This document shows, in pieces, positions 15,893 to 23,194 of a stretch of DNA of 42,890 bases; the stretch's first letter is position 1, and each line of letters begins with the position of its first letter. Source of the stretch: Desulfocurvus sp. (GTDB lineage Bacteria > Desulfobacterota > Desulfovibrionia > Desulfovibrionales > Desulfovibrionaceae); assembly GCA_020692325.1 (NCBI GenBank), contig JAIMKR010000008.1:86057-128946 (forward strand), in the 5' to 3' direction. The translations under genes and the position numbers were made by a program. The notes under the pieces are model-generated. The model worked only from the letters and a program-made list of their open reading frames with translations. It searched no databases and was not told where the DNA came from.

Positions 15893-16097
15893 ATCGGGGG
15901 GAAACCTTTCCGCTGGAAAGTTTCTCCCCCCCCGCCCCCCTTCCAAAGGCTTTTACAGGTGACCTCTGGCGGGCCGTGGCCCTGGCGCCATGCTCCAAGC
16001 GTTGATGATGGGGTTAAATCTTTCTCCCTTTCCAAAAACCAAAGCGGCCCGGAATGGCGAAAGCCAGTCCGGGCCGCTTTGGTTGGTCTTTGGAAAA
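15893..16097. repeat. Composite intergenic hairpin element, copy 2
   Basis: Part A (15893-15961) repeats the GGGGGGAAACCTTTCC hairpin and CTTCCAAAGGCTTTTA of copy 1. Part B has a 22-bp stem (16037-16058 with 16063-16084) with one mismatch and a GAAA tetraloop, enclosed by TTTCCAAA/TTTGGAAA (16029-16036 with 16089-16096). The outer and distal paired bases differ from copy 1, yet pairing is kept. The stretch between A and B also aligns loosely with copy 1 (CTCCAAGC, GATGG). Confidence 0.85.
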
Positions 16098-16200
16098 ACC
16101 ATCCTGCGGCTTTGCCGGTATTGCGTGTGAATCCGCACCTGTCGCGGATGTCTTCCGCCGACTTCGTGTCGGTGGAAAACATCCGCGAATAGGGGATTCC

Positions 16201-16256
16201 AAAGGGCGAATGCCCTTTTGGGGGGGCTCGGGGGCGGAGCCCCCCCCGATATTTTT
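16201..16256 (+). terminator. Tandem hairpins with T-tract after the CBS gene region
   Basis: AAAGGGC-GAAT-GCCCTTT (16201-16218) is followed by GGGGGGGCTC (16220-16229) pairing with GAGCCCCCCC (16237-16246), then GATATTTTTCC. The second is a strong plus-strand terminator, although about 370 bases from the nearest upstream gene. No gene seen in 15842-16327. Confidence 0.6.
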
Positions 16257-16327
16257 CCCAGAGGTTGAGGCGGCGAGCCGCCCAGAATCCCACGTTTTTC
16301 CAAATGGAAAGTGGGCCGGCCTGCCCC

Positions 16328-17542
16328 CTATTGCATGGTGTCGGCGGCGGCGCGGCCGATGCGACCGGGGGTTTCCAGGACGGCGGCGACGGCGTCTAGG
16401 ATGAACGCGCCGGCCTTGCGCAGGGGGTTTTGGGGTTTGTGCGTCTCCATGGCGGCTTTGAGGGCGGTGGCCGCGCCGATGTAGCGGTCGTGGTTCAGGC
16501 TGTCGGTGGCGGCGGAGCCGGAGATGTCGATGATGCGGATGCCGTAGTTCTGGGCGAGCTGCTGGATGCGCGGGTCGCGTACGTCGAGGCCGCCGAGCCG
16601 GACGCGGTCGCCGCCGAGGCGGTCGGAGAAGGCGAGGGCGCGGTCGTCCGGCGAGGCGAGGATGGTGATGGGCGGGTCCATGCGCCCGAGGGCTCCGGCC
16701 TGGGCGCTGAAGACGTCGAGGTCGATGTCCGGCGCGGCGAGGACGACGGGGCCGAGTCTGGTGAGCGTCTTGTCATGTCCGGTGATGCGCAGTTGGCGCA
16801 GCGCCTCCATGGTGAGCCCGCAGCCCATGCTGTGGGCGGCGAGGGTTATCTGCCGGTAATGCAGATTGGCGGCGATGTCGATGAGGGTTTTGGCGAGGTG
16901 GTCGCGGGCGAAGGTGGTGGCGTCCTTGTCGGCGACGTAGCCGGAGAGTTCGCCATCGGAGGGCCAGGCGAACAGGACGGCCTCACCTTCGAGCGTGTTG
17001 TCGGCGATGAGTTGGGCCATGCGCAGCACGGATTCGGAATAGTTGGTGTTGTAGCCGTGGACGAAGATGACGATGTCCTCGCGCGTGTCAGTCGTGGTGG
17101 CGTTGCTGGCTGTGGCCGCGGGGGAGATTTCACCGGTGATGGCCGCCGCCGCGATCGCCGCGGGGGGGACGCTTGGAGCGACGGCCGGGCGGAAGTTGTG
17201 GAAATAGTCCGTCGGCAGGGGCGTGTAGGCTACGGTGGTGAAGCATTTGGATGCGTCGCCAACATGCGTGGCCGACCATTCCACGGTCGCGGCCTTGTGG
17301 TTGGGCGGGACGGAAAGCTCGTAGCGGCCGATGGAGAGGATTGGGGCGCGGCCGCTGGTGAAGTTGCCCGGATGGGCGGGATCCGGGGCGCGGTCCGTGG
17401 CCACGGTCATGGCCACCGTGCGGTGTGAGGCGGCGGGCGCGGGCGCGAGGGCGAACAGTTCCGGCCCGGGGCGCGCGGCGCATCCGGCCAGCAGGGCGGC
17501 GAGGCAGATTAGGACGAGGGCGGGCAGCAGACTTTTGGCCAT
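16328..17542 (-). CDS. Lipoprotein alpha/beta hydrolase, DUF900 type
   Basis: 404 residues; ATG 17542 with AGGA 6 bases upstream. A lipoprotein signal ends in LLAGC (Cys21). The alpha/beta-hydrolase region starts near 155: IVIFVHGYN, FAWPSDGE, the nucleophile elbow AAHSMG (Ser238), an acid in SPDDRALAF (Asp299 or Asp300) and a histidine in LNHDRYIG (His351). The spacing fits a complete catalytic triad. Members of this family are predicted esterases or lipases with mostly unknown substrates. It is transcribed alone, divergent from the small four-Cys protein gene. Confidence 0.85.
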   Translation of the reverse strand: MAKSLLPALVLICLAALLAGCAARPGPELFALAPAPAASHRTVAMTVATDRAPDPAHPGNFTSGRAPILSIGRYELSVPPNHKAATVEWSATHVGDASKCFTTVAYTPLPTDYFHNFRPAVAPSVPPAAIAAAAITGEISPAATASNATTTDTREDIVIFVHGYNTNYSESVLRMAQLIADNTLEGEAVLFAWPSDGELSGYVADKDATTFARDHLAKTLIDIAANLHYRQITLAAHSMGCGLTMEALRQLRITGHDKTLTRLGPVVLAAPDIDLDVFSAQAGALGRMDPPITILASPDDRALAFSDRLGGDRVRLGGLDVRDPRIQQLAQNYGIRIIDISGSAATDSLNHDRYIGAATALKAAMETHKPQNPLRKAGAFILDAVAAVLETPGRIGRAAADTMQ

Positions 17543-17632
17543 CGGACATCCTTTGGGCGCACCGGCGCTCGCCGGCTCAATAGGGCAAGGCGCGGCCGTT
17601 GTCGAGGGGGCGGCGAGAGGCCCTTGGACCTG

Positions 17633-17661
17633 TTGACTTAATTGTGACGCATTCGTATAGT
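17633..17661 (+). promoter_or_regulatory. Strong sigma-70 promoter of the small four-Cys gene
   Basis: TTGACT (17633-17638), 17-base spacer, TATAGT (17656-17661). This is the best promoter match in the window. Confidence 0.7.
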
Positions 17662-17667
17662 ATTCAC

Positions 17668-17743
17668 ATAACAGGTTCGCCAGCGGTTGGCGAGTCCCTA
17701 AAGGGAAGGAGTCTCAATAGGTTCAGACATATTGGGGGGTAAA
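17668..17743 (+). promoter_or_regulatory. Structured 5' leader of the small four-Cys gene
   Basis: Between the promoter and ATG 17744 is a leader of about 76 bases with two adjacent hairpins: CGCCA-loop-TGGCG and TCCCT-AA-AGGGA. It fits no riboswitch class I can recognise. Confidence 0.35.
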
Positions 17744-17995
17744 ATGACGCAGCATGGCACAGGCGCGAAGGCGCGCAAGGGCGTGAAGAGGACGGGACAA
17801 ACGGCGCTGGCGGAACGAGAGGGGCGGCGCGAGTGGATGCTGTCGCGCATCGAGCAAGTGCGCGCGTCCCAACGGGCCGAGGGGAATTTCGACTGTTTCG
17901 GAACGGCCGCCTCGGGCTACTGTGACCGGGGCGACTGCGTTTACCATGCGGAATGTCTGAGTCTTTCATTGCTGGCGGCGACGCCTTTCCCCTAG
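17744..17995 (+). CDS. Small four-Cys protein of unknown function
   Basis: 83 residues from ATG 17744 (GGGGGG just upstream); a TTG at 17732 is an in-frame alternative. The N-terminal half is basic and helical (EREGRREWMLSRIEQVR); the C-terminal half holds four Cys at 51, 60, 65 and 71 in FDCFGTAASGYCDRGDCVYH, then AEC. The spacing C-x8-C-x4-C-x5-C suggests a zinc or redox site. The strong promoter and structured leader point to real and possibly high expression. I do not recognise a named family. It lies 122 bases before the HD-GYP gene. Confidence 0.7.
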   Translation: MTQHGTGAKARKGVKRTGQTALAEREGRREWMLSRIEQVRASQRAEGNFDCFGTAASGYCDRGDCVYHAECLSLSLLAATPFP

Positions 17996-18117
17996 CGGCC
18001 CGCCGGCGGTGGGGTTGGCGATCCGCGCCTTGGTCCCCGGCAGTCCGGGGGGAACCTCCCTCCCCCCGGGCGATGTCGGCGCTTCCCTTTCGCGGCGGCA
18101 AAGGATAGGGCCACTTC

Positions 18118-19500
18118 ATGGCGCGAACCCACCCCGCATGGACCGGAGAGGCGCAATCCTCGCGCTCGCTGCACTGGATGCTGCTCAAGCGTCTGGCGGG
18201 CCTTTCCATTCTTGTCTGCACACTGACCGCCGTCGGATTTTTCTACGCGGAGCGGGCGCGGTTCGCGGCCACCCTGCGCGACGCGGTGAGTTACGGGGCC
18301 GCGCGTTTCGAGCGTCTGGCCGTCCAGGAGCTGAACGCGCCGAACCTCGGCGACCACGCCCATTTGCAGCGCATTCTCGACGACTTCCAGATTTTCAGCC
18401 AGCCCCTGCACCTGGGCGTCTCCGCGCGGCTCACCCTCATGGATGCCCAGGGGCGCGTCGTGGTCGAGAGCCGCAACCGGGACTTCCCGGGAAGTGAAAT
18501 AGACCCTTGGCTCGCCGCGAACCGGTTCGCGCCGACCGTCAGGGAGGACGCGTCCCGTCATGAACTCGTGTTCATCGGCACGCGGCCATTTTTGCATATG
18601 CTCATTCCCTTGCGCGACAGCGCGAGCCGCGTCGTCGCCTACGCCGAAAGCCTGTTCGCCGTGCGCGAGGCCGTCATCCGCGACGCCACCCGGCGCATGT
18701 GGCTCACCCAGGCCATGGCCGTCGGGCTCATCCTGGTCACCTCGGGTCTGCTCTATCCGATCATGCTGGGCATGTTGCGGCGCATGCACGCCACCTCCGT
18801 CCTGCTGCTGGAGGCCAATCTCGACACCCTCGACGCCCTTGGCCGCGCCAGCGCCAAGCGCGACAGCGACGTGGACGCCCACAGCCACCGGGTCACCCTC
18901 TACGCCGTGCGCCTGGGCGAGGCCATGAACCTGCCGCCCGGGGACATGCGCGCGCTCATCAAGGGCGCGTTTCTGCACGACGTGGGCAAAATCGGTGTGC
19001 CCGACGCCATTCTGCGCAAGCCCGGACGCCTCACCCCCGACGAGATGGCCCAGATGCGCCTGCACGTGGTCTACGGCCGGGATATCGTCTCCCGCTCGAC
19101 CTGGCTGCGCGACGCCGTCCAGGTCATTGGCGGCCACCATGAGCGCTACGACGGCAAGGGATATGATCGGGGACTCGCCGGCGAGGATATCCCGCTCACC
19201 GCGCGGGTGTTCGCCGTGGCTGATGTCTTCGACGCCCTGACCAGCGTGCGGCCCTACAAGGACGCCCTGTCCGTGGATCAGGCCCTCGACATCATGCGCG
19301 CCGAGCGCGGCACCCACTTCGACCCCGCCGTCCTCGACGTCTTCCTTTCCCTCGCGCCCCGGCTTTACGCGGCCTGCGTCGGCAAGGGCGCCGAGGAGCT
19401 GGAGGGCTTGCTTCGGGAGGTGTGCGCGCGGCACTTCACGGCCGATGCCCGCGCCCTGTTCGAGGTCACGGAGCGCCTCCGGCTCGATGGCGGGGAATGA
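18118..19500 (+). CDS. Membrane-bound HD-GYP-type cyclic-di-GMP phosphodiesterase
   Basis: 460 residues. A transmembrane helix lies at about 24-43, a periplasmic sensor region at about 45-198 and a second helix at about 200-222, followed by a cytoplasmic HD domain. Catalytic metal motifs are intact: RDSDVDAHSHRV, HDVGKIGVPD (His287-Asp288) and HHERYDGKGY. The signature tripeptide is GYD (348-350) instead of GYP, followed by RGLAGEDIPL. DVFDALTSVRPYK is also kept. Family members hydrolyse cyclic-di-GMP, but with the changed tripeptide another nucleotide substrate is possible. The ribosome site is moderate (AAGGAT). A part-A hairpin element follows 16 bases after the stop. Confidence 0.88.
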   Translation: MARTHPAWTGEAQSSRSLHWMLLKRLAGLSILVCTLTAVGFFYAERARFAATLRDAVSYGAARFERLAVQELNAPNLGDHAHLQRILDDFQIFSQPLHLGVSARLTLMDAQGRVVVESRNRDFPGSEIDPWLAANRFAPTVREDASRHELVFIGTRPFLHMLIPLRDSASRVVAYAESLFAVREAVIRDATRRMWLTQAMAVGLILVTSGLLYPIMLGMLRRMHATSVLLLEANLDTLDALGRASAKRDSDVDAHSHRVTLYAVRLGEAMNLPPGDMRALIKGAFLHDVGKIGVPDAILRKPGRLTPDEMAQMRLHVVYGRDIVSRSTWLRDAVQVIGGHHERYDGKGYDRGLAGEDIPLTARVFAVADVFDALTSVRPYKDALSVDQALDIMRAERGTHFDPAVLDVFLSLAPRLYAACVGKGAEELEGLLREVCARHFTADARALFEVTERLRLDGGE

Positions 19501-19516
19501 GGAAGAGGTGACGTGA

Positions 19517-19605
19517 ACCGGGGCGAAACCTTTCCGCTGGAAAGGTTCTCCCCCCGGCCCCCCTTTCCAAAGGCTTTTATCGGTGACACGGGCCGACCAA
19601 GGCTC
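19517..19605. repeat. Intergenic hairpin element, part A only (copy 3)
   Basis: CGGGGCGAAACCTTTCC pairs with GGAAAGGTTCTCCCCCCG and is followed by CTTTCCAAAGGCTTTTAT and CGGTGACACGGGCC, matching part A of the elements at 3491 and 15893. The long part-B palindrome is missing. The following 60 bases still resemble the copy-2 flank (AATCCGC, GGCGAATGCC). Confidence 0.8.
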
Positions 19606-19669
19606 CGCCGCCCCGCCGCCGGGAACGTCCGTCAGTGCATTGCGAATCCGCGCGGGGGCAACCGGACGA

Positions 19670-19900
19670 ATGCGGATTGCAGAAGGCGAATGCCTTGGGC
19701 GTGGTGGGCGGGGAGGCTTCAGGCTGTCGTCACCGAGGGCGCGCGCAGGGAAGACGCAGGCCCAGGTTGCCGAGGCTATGGGCATTTCACAGCTCGCCGT
19801 GGCGAAAATCGAGGCGGGGAAGGTCAAGAGTCTGGACACGCTCAAGCGCTACGCCTCTGCCGTGGGGTGCAAGGTCCGCTTGGAACTCGTGTCGAGTTGA
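19670..19900 (+). pseudogene. Remnant of an XRE-family helix-turn-helix (antitoxin-like) protein
   Basis: The last 50 codons encode GKTQAQVAEAMGISQLAVAK, then IEAGKVKSLDTLKRYASAVG and CKVRLELVSS, which is a typical XRE helix-turn-helix of HigA-like antitoxins up to its natural end. Upstream of about 19736 the frame no longer looks like protein (Gly/Arg-rich), and no ribosome site or convincing start is present. I read it as a 5'-truncated gene, possibly cut by the repeat element at 19517. No toxin partner is found. A short functional form from ATG 19670 cannot be excluded. Confidence 0.55.
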
Positions 19901-19946
19901 TTTCTCGCGAGGCACGTTGTGGCGGCATCGCTAAAACAAACGTTCC

Positions 19947-20855
19947 CTAATTATTGAAAATAACGTGTAGCGCCTGGAGCGTGGCGTCTGCATCGGCCAA
20001 CATTGCCAGAATGCCATTTGTAGACTCGAAGCAATACGTCTTACCGTCTTTGAACTGAAGGTGAAAATCTAATGGACGCTTCAAACTAAAAAAGGCTCCA
20101 TCCGCCTTTGTTACCTCGCTGATAACCGCGTTTTGAAGGTACTCCATATAGCGCAGCGCCTGTATCGCAAAAATATTAGCGATTGTGCTTTCTCCAGAAC
20201 AGACACTTCCAAGGCCTAACGGAGCGTATACCGTCCCATCATCTGTCTTTATGCACGTGCTGTAATTGTTGTCACGAAGCGTTTTTGTTTCACTTTCTGT
20301 CGGTATAAACTGGATATCAACTGCGCCTCTCATTCGGAATCTTGAAATTGCATTTGGCCAATTGTTGTGCAGTATCTCGATGATATCCTTCTTATACCAA
20401 TCTCCGTGCCTATAGATATTAATAAAGTATACTACGTCATCAGTCACTCTAGCAAAAAGAATTTCATCGCCTTTATTTACAAAACCATTCTTTTGAATGT
20501 TTGTACCAAGGTGAAAATGGAAGACGTCCCAATCATTCAACATTTTGTCTGAATAGTCAGATTTCAAGATGTGCTTGCTTAAATGAGGGTTGATGTCTTC
20601 TCCCGTTATAATTTTATTAATTAGAAAATTCAGTCCAGGTTCTAGTTCAACAGGGCAGCTAAATTCTTTAGATTTGAGAACAGTACGAGCCTTCTTCGTC
20701 ACCATTCTCCTGACGGTATTGTAAAATGAACGGCACATTTTATTGCAGTCAGCATGCTCGTCAACTTCAACACCACACGCTTTCATCTCATCTATGAGTT
20801 TTTCGCACCAGTCTTTTTTGAAGTCTATGCTGATATTTGTAGGCATTGTTCGCAC
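19947..20855 (-). CDS. AT-rich orphan gene of unknown function
   Basis: 302 residues from GTG 20855 (AGGA 7 bases upstream); ATG 20846 is the alternative. The base composition is far more AT-rich than any neighbour, with A/T-ending codons throughout, so it is very likely acquired. Segments that look conserved are DWDVFHFHLG (108-117), DEILFARVTDDVVYFIN (130-146) and IYRHGDWYKKDIIEILHNNW (147-166). The HFHLG and RHG-x-W histidines could be catalytic or metal-binding. There are no transmembrane segments or signal peptide. I recognise no named domain. It sits between an XRE remnant and a tRNA-Glu remnant, a typical place for phage-defence or other cargo genes, but function is not shown. Confidence 0.8.
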   Translation of the reverse strand: MRTMPTNISIDFKKDWCEKLIDEMKACGVEVDEHADCNKMCRSFYNTVRRMVTKKARTVLKSKEFSCPVELEPGLNFLINKIITGEDINPHLSKHILKSDYSDKMLNDWDVFHFHLGTNIQKNGFVNKGDEILFARVTDDVVYFINIYRHGDWYKKDIIEILHNNWPNAISRFRMRGAVDIQFIPTESETKTLRDNNYSTCIKTDDGTVYAPLGLGSVCSGESTIANIFAIQALRYMEYLQNAVISEVTKADGAFFSLKRPLDFHLQFKDGKTYCFESTNGILAMLADADATLQALHVIFNN

Positions 20856-21080
20856 TTTTGCTTCCTAGACGGTTCCCCCGAGGTGAGCAAATCCATCAAC
20901 TATCCGCTGGCGCATACAAGCGTCGAGCCAAATGTATATTGCTCTAAGAGTTAAACTTAGGCCAAGCGACTGAAAAGGGCAAGCCCCATCGTCCTGGACA
21001 GTTGTGGAGTCCTGTTCGGTGGCAAGGCGCATCATCGGTCTTAAGGTTGGAAATACGGTTGGAATTTGAGTTTCGACAAA
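20856..21080. other. Intergenic region upstream of the orphan gene
   Basis: On the minus strand a frame of 57 codons (about 21035 down to 20865, beginning MMRLATEQDS) ends just before the ribosome site of the orphan gene. It has no ribosome site of its own and looks only weakly protein-like, so I do not call it. No integrase or IS end is visible. Confidence 0.35.
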
Positions 21081-21118
21081 CAGAAAAGGCGGTCAGGAAT
21101 TTCTTCTAACCGCCTTAA
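21081..21118 (-). terminator. Rho-independent terminator behind the tRNA-Glu-like sequence
   Basis: AAGGCGGT (21086-21093) pairs with ACCGCCTT (21109-21116). Read on the minus strand it ends in CCGCCTTTTCTG, 10 bases past the CCA end of the tRNA-like sequence. This suggests the tRNA 3' end still carries its native terminator. Confidence 0.75.
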
Positions 21119-21126
21119 ATAATTAC

Positions 21127-21200
21127 TGGCGTTCCCAAGGGGATTTGAACCCCTGTTAACGGCGTGAAAGGCCGTCATCCCCGCTTTCTTTGGTGGGAAG
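21127..21200 (-). tRNA. tRNA-Glu(UUC)-like sequence with intact 3' half and degenerate 5' half
   Basis: On the minus strand the anticodon arm (ACGGC-CTTTCAC-GCCGT, anticodon TTC), variable bases TAAC, T arm (AGGGG-TTCAAAT-CCCCT), acceptor strand TGGGAAC, discriminator G and encoded CCA are all perfect. The 5' side (21176-21200) has TTCCCA at about the right distance to pair with the acceptor strand, but the first acceptor pair would be C-C and no normal D arm can be folded. Either it is a pseudo-tRNA or it is the 3' half left at an integration site. I would not count it as functional. Confidence 0.6.
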
Positions 21201-21393
21201 GAAAGCTGAAGGAGGAGCTGGAGGGAGCGGAGGAGCAGACGGGAGAGCGGAGAAGGAAGGACGCGCCGCCCCCCGTCGTTGGCCTATGATTTGCTCCGTG
21301 TTGTCGAAGTCAGCGGGCGTACGCATCCAGATGGGCGGGAGCGCGCGCCAAGGTGGGCGTGAATGCACGCGACCATTCGCCGCCGGCGGCCAC

Positions 21394-21426
21394 GAAAAAG
21401 GCCGGCCCCACGGGGGAACCGGCCTC
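21394..21426 (-). terminator. Rho-independent terminator of aldA
   Basis: AGGCCGG (21399-21405) pairs with CCGGCCT (21419-21425); read on the minus strand it ends CCGGCCTTTTTCG. It lies 23 bases past the aldA stop. The stretch 21201-21393 has no gene I can support. Confidence 0.85.
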
Positions 21427-21448
21427 GGTTGCGTGATCGTGGCGGGGG

Positions 21449-22879
21449 TTAGCGCTGCACGTAGACGACGTGGGTCTGCAGGTACTCCATGAGGCCGTGC
21501 TTGCCGTCCGCGCCGCCGATGCCGGACTTGCGCCAGCCGGCGTGGAAGCCCTGCATGGCCTCGAAGTGCTCGCGGTTGACGTAGGTCTCGCCGAATTTGA
21601 GTTCGTTCATGGCGCGCATCATGTTGGTGACGCCGCTGGTGAAGATGGAGGAGGTGAGGCCGTACTCGCAGTCGTTGGCCATGGCGATGGCCTCGTCGAG
21701 GCCGGAGACGCGCATGACGGGCAGCACGGGGCCGAAGATCTCCTTGCGCATGATCTCCATGTCCTGCTTGCAGTTCGCCAGCAGGGTGGGTTTGTAGAAC
21801 GGGCCGGTCTTGGGCTCGGCCGGGCGCTCGCCGCCGGTGACGACCTGCGCGCCCTGCTGTTTGGCGCGCTCGACCATGGCCTCGATCTTGGCGAGCTGCT
21901 CGCGGTTGATCTGGCAGCTCATGTCGGTGTTCTGGAAGGGGTCGCCGTAGGTGACGGCGGCCATGGCCTTCGCCATGCGGTCCATGAACTCGTCGGCGAT
22001 CTTCTCATCCACGTAGACGCGCTCGGCGCAGTTGCAGACCTGCCCGGAGTAGATGATGCGCGAGCCCACGACGGCCTTGACGGTGAGGTCGAGGTCGGCG
22101 TCGGCGCAGACGATGACCGGGGCCTTGCCGCCGAGTTCGAGGGAGGTCTTGGTGATGTTGGGCGCGGTGGCGGCGATGATCTGCTGACCGGCCTCCACGC
22201 TGCCGGTGAGGGTGACCAGATCGGTGACCGGGCTTTTGACGAGGGCGTCGCCCAGTGTGCCGCCCCGGCCGGAGACGAAGTTCAGCACGCCGGGGGGCAG
22301 GCCGATCTCGTCCACGAGTTTGGCGAACTCGAAGGTGGTGCAGGGGGTTTCGCTGCTGGGTTTGATGATGGTGGCGCAGCCGGTCAAGAGCGAGGGCGCG
22401 ACCTTGCGGGCCATGACGAAGAACGGGAAGTTCCAGGGGCAGATGCCCACCACCACGCCGATGGGTTGGAGCATCAGGAAGATGTTCTCGCCCGGGCGGT
22501 CGCTCTGGATGACCTCGCCCTCGTACTTGGTGGCCCAGCCGGCGTAATAGTCGAAGTAGGCCGCGGTGCTGTCTATCTCGCCCTGGGCCAGGCCGATGAC
22601 CTTGGCCTGCTCCTCGGCCAGGGTTTTCGCCAGCTCCACGCGGTGGGCGCGGATGACCTCGGCCATTTTGCTGAGGTAACCGGCGCGGTCGCCGGCGGTG
22701 CGGGCGGCCCAGGGGCCCTGGGCCTTCTGGGCAGCGGCCAGCGCCCTGGCGGCGTCCTCGGCGTCGCCGTTGGGCGCGGTGGCGATGACTTTCCCTGTGA
22801 AGGGATTGAGCACCTCGATCGTGTCCTTCGAGTGCGAATTCTGAAATTTTCCGTCGATATACTGCTTGTAGACCTTCAC
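21449..22879 (-). CDS. aldA: NAD-dependent aldehyde dehydrogenase, AldA (lactaldehyde dehydrogenase) type
   Basis: 476 residues from GTG 22879, chosen because AGGAGG lies 9 bases upstream. It oxidises an aldehyde to the carboxylate with NAD(P)+ in the cytoplasm. ALDH motifs are present: PWNFPF, KPSSETP, the general base Glu248 in LELGGKAP, and the catalytic Cys282 in YSGQVCNCAERVYV, which is the AldA-like context. EIFGPVLPVMRV and the C-terminal FGETYVNREHFEAMQGFHAG are also typical of the lactaldehyde/glycolaldehyde group. Length is normal. The gene is transcribed alone with its own terminator, divergent from nifU. The true substrate cannot be fixed from sequence. Confidence 0.9.
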   Translation of the reverse strand: MKVYKQYIDGKFQNSHSKDTIEVLNPFTGKVIATAPNGDAEDAARALAAAQKAQGPWAARTAGDRAGYLSKMAEVIRAHRVELAKTLAEEQAKVIGLAQGEIDSTAAYFDYYAGWATKYEGEVIQSDRPGENIFLMLQPIGVVVGICPWNFPFFVMARKVAPSLLTGCATIIKPSSETPCTTFEFAKLVDEIGLPPGVLNFVSGRGGTLGDALVKSPVTDLVTLTGSVEAGQQIIAATAPNITKTSLELGGKAPVIVCADADLDLTVKAVVGSRIIYSGQVCNCAERVYVDEKIADEFMDRMAKAMAAVTYGDPFQNTDMSCQINREQLAKIEAMVERAKQQGAQVVTGGERPAEPKTGPFYKPTLLANCKQDMEIMRKEIFGPVLPVMRVSGLDEAIAMANDCEYGLTSSIFTSGVTNMMRAMNELKFGETYVNREHFEAMQGFHAGWRKSGIGGADGKHGLMEYLQTHVVYVQR

Positions 22880-23113
22880 GTGGGGGTACCTCCTGAGCTG
22901 GTTGCGCGAGGTTGGTGGAAGGTGGTTCCACAATTGCCTCCACTTTACGAGCATCGCCAGGGATAGACAAGACTGGGGAAAAAATTTCGTGGCGCCTCAA
23001 GCTGCCGCGCGCGTCTTTTCCCTCCTCGCACACCGGGGATTCTCGTCGAACCACCCGGAATGTGACGCGGATTTAATCACGACCAAATTCATAAAGATTT
23101 AGCCCCGCCCCCC

Positions 23114-23141
23114 TTGCGCGCGCGCCGCCCGTGTGTATCTA
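23114..23141 (+). promoter_or_regulatory. Predicted promoter of the nifU operon
   Basis: TTGCGC (23114-23119), 16-base spacer, TATCTA (23136-23141), 54 bases before nifU. The whole aldA-nifU gap (22880-23194) holds no gene. No clear IscR-type site was seen. Confidence 0.4.
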
Positions 23142-23194
23142 TGGGACTGCGCCCGCCTTTGGCCCGCGCCAATCCTTGCAGTGGGAGATGCGCC

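Noticed and set aside
20865-21035. 57-codon minus-strand frame directly upstream of the orphan gene
   Set aside because: No ribosome site and weak protein character; it may be chance, although its stop lies close to the next start.
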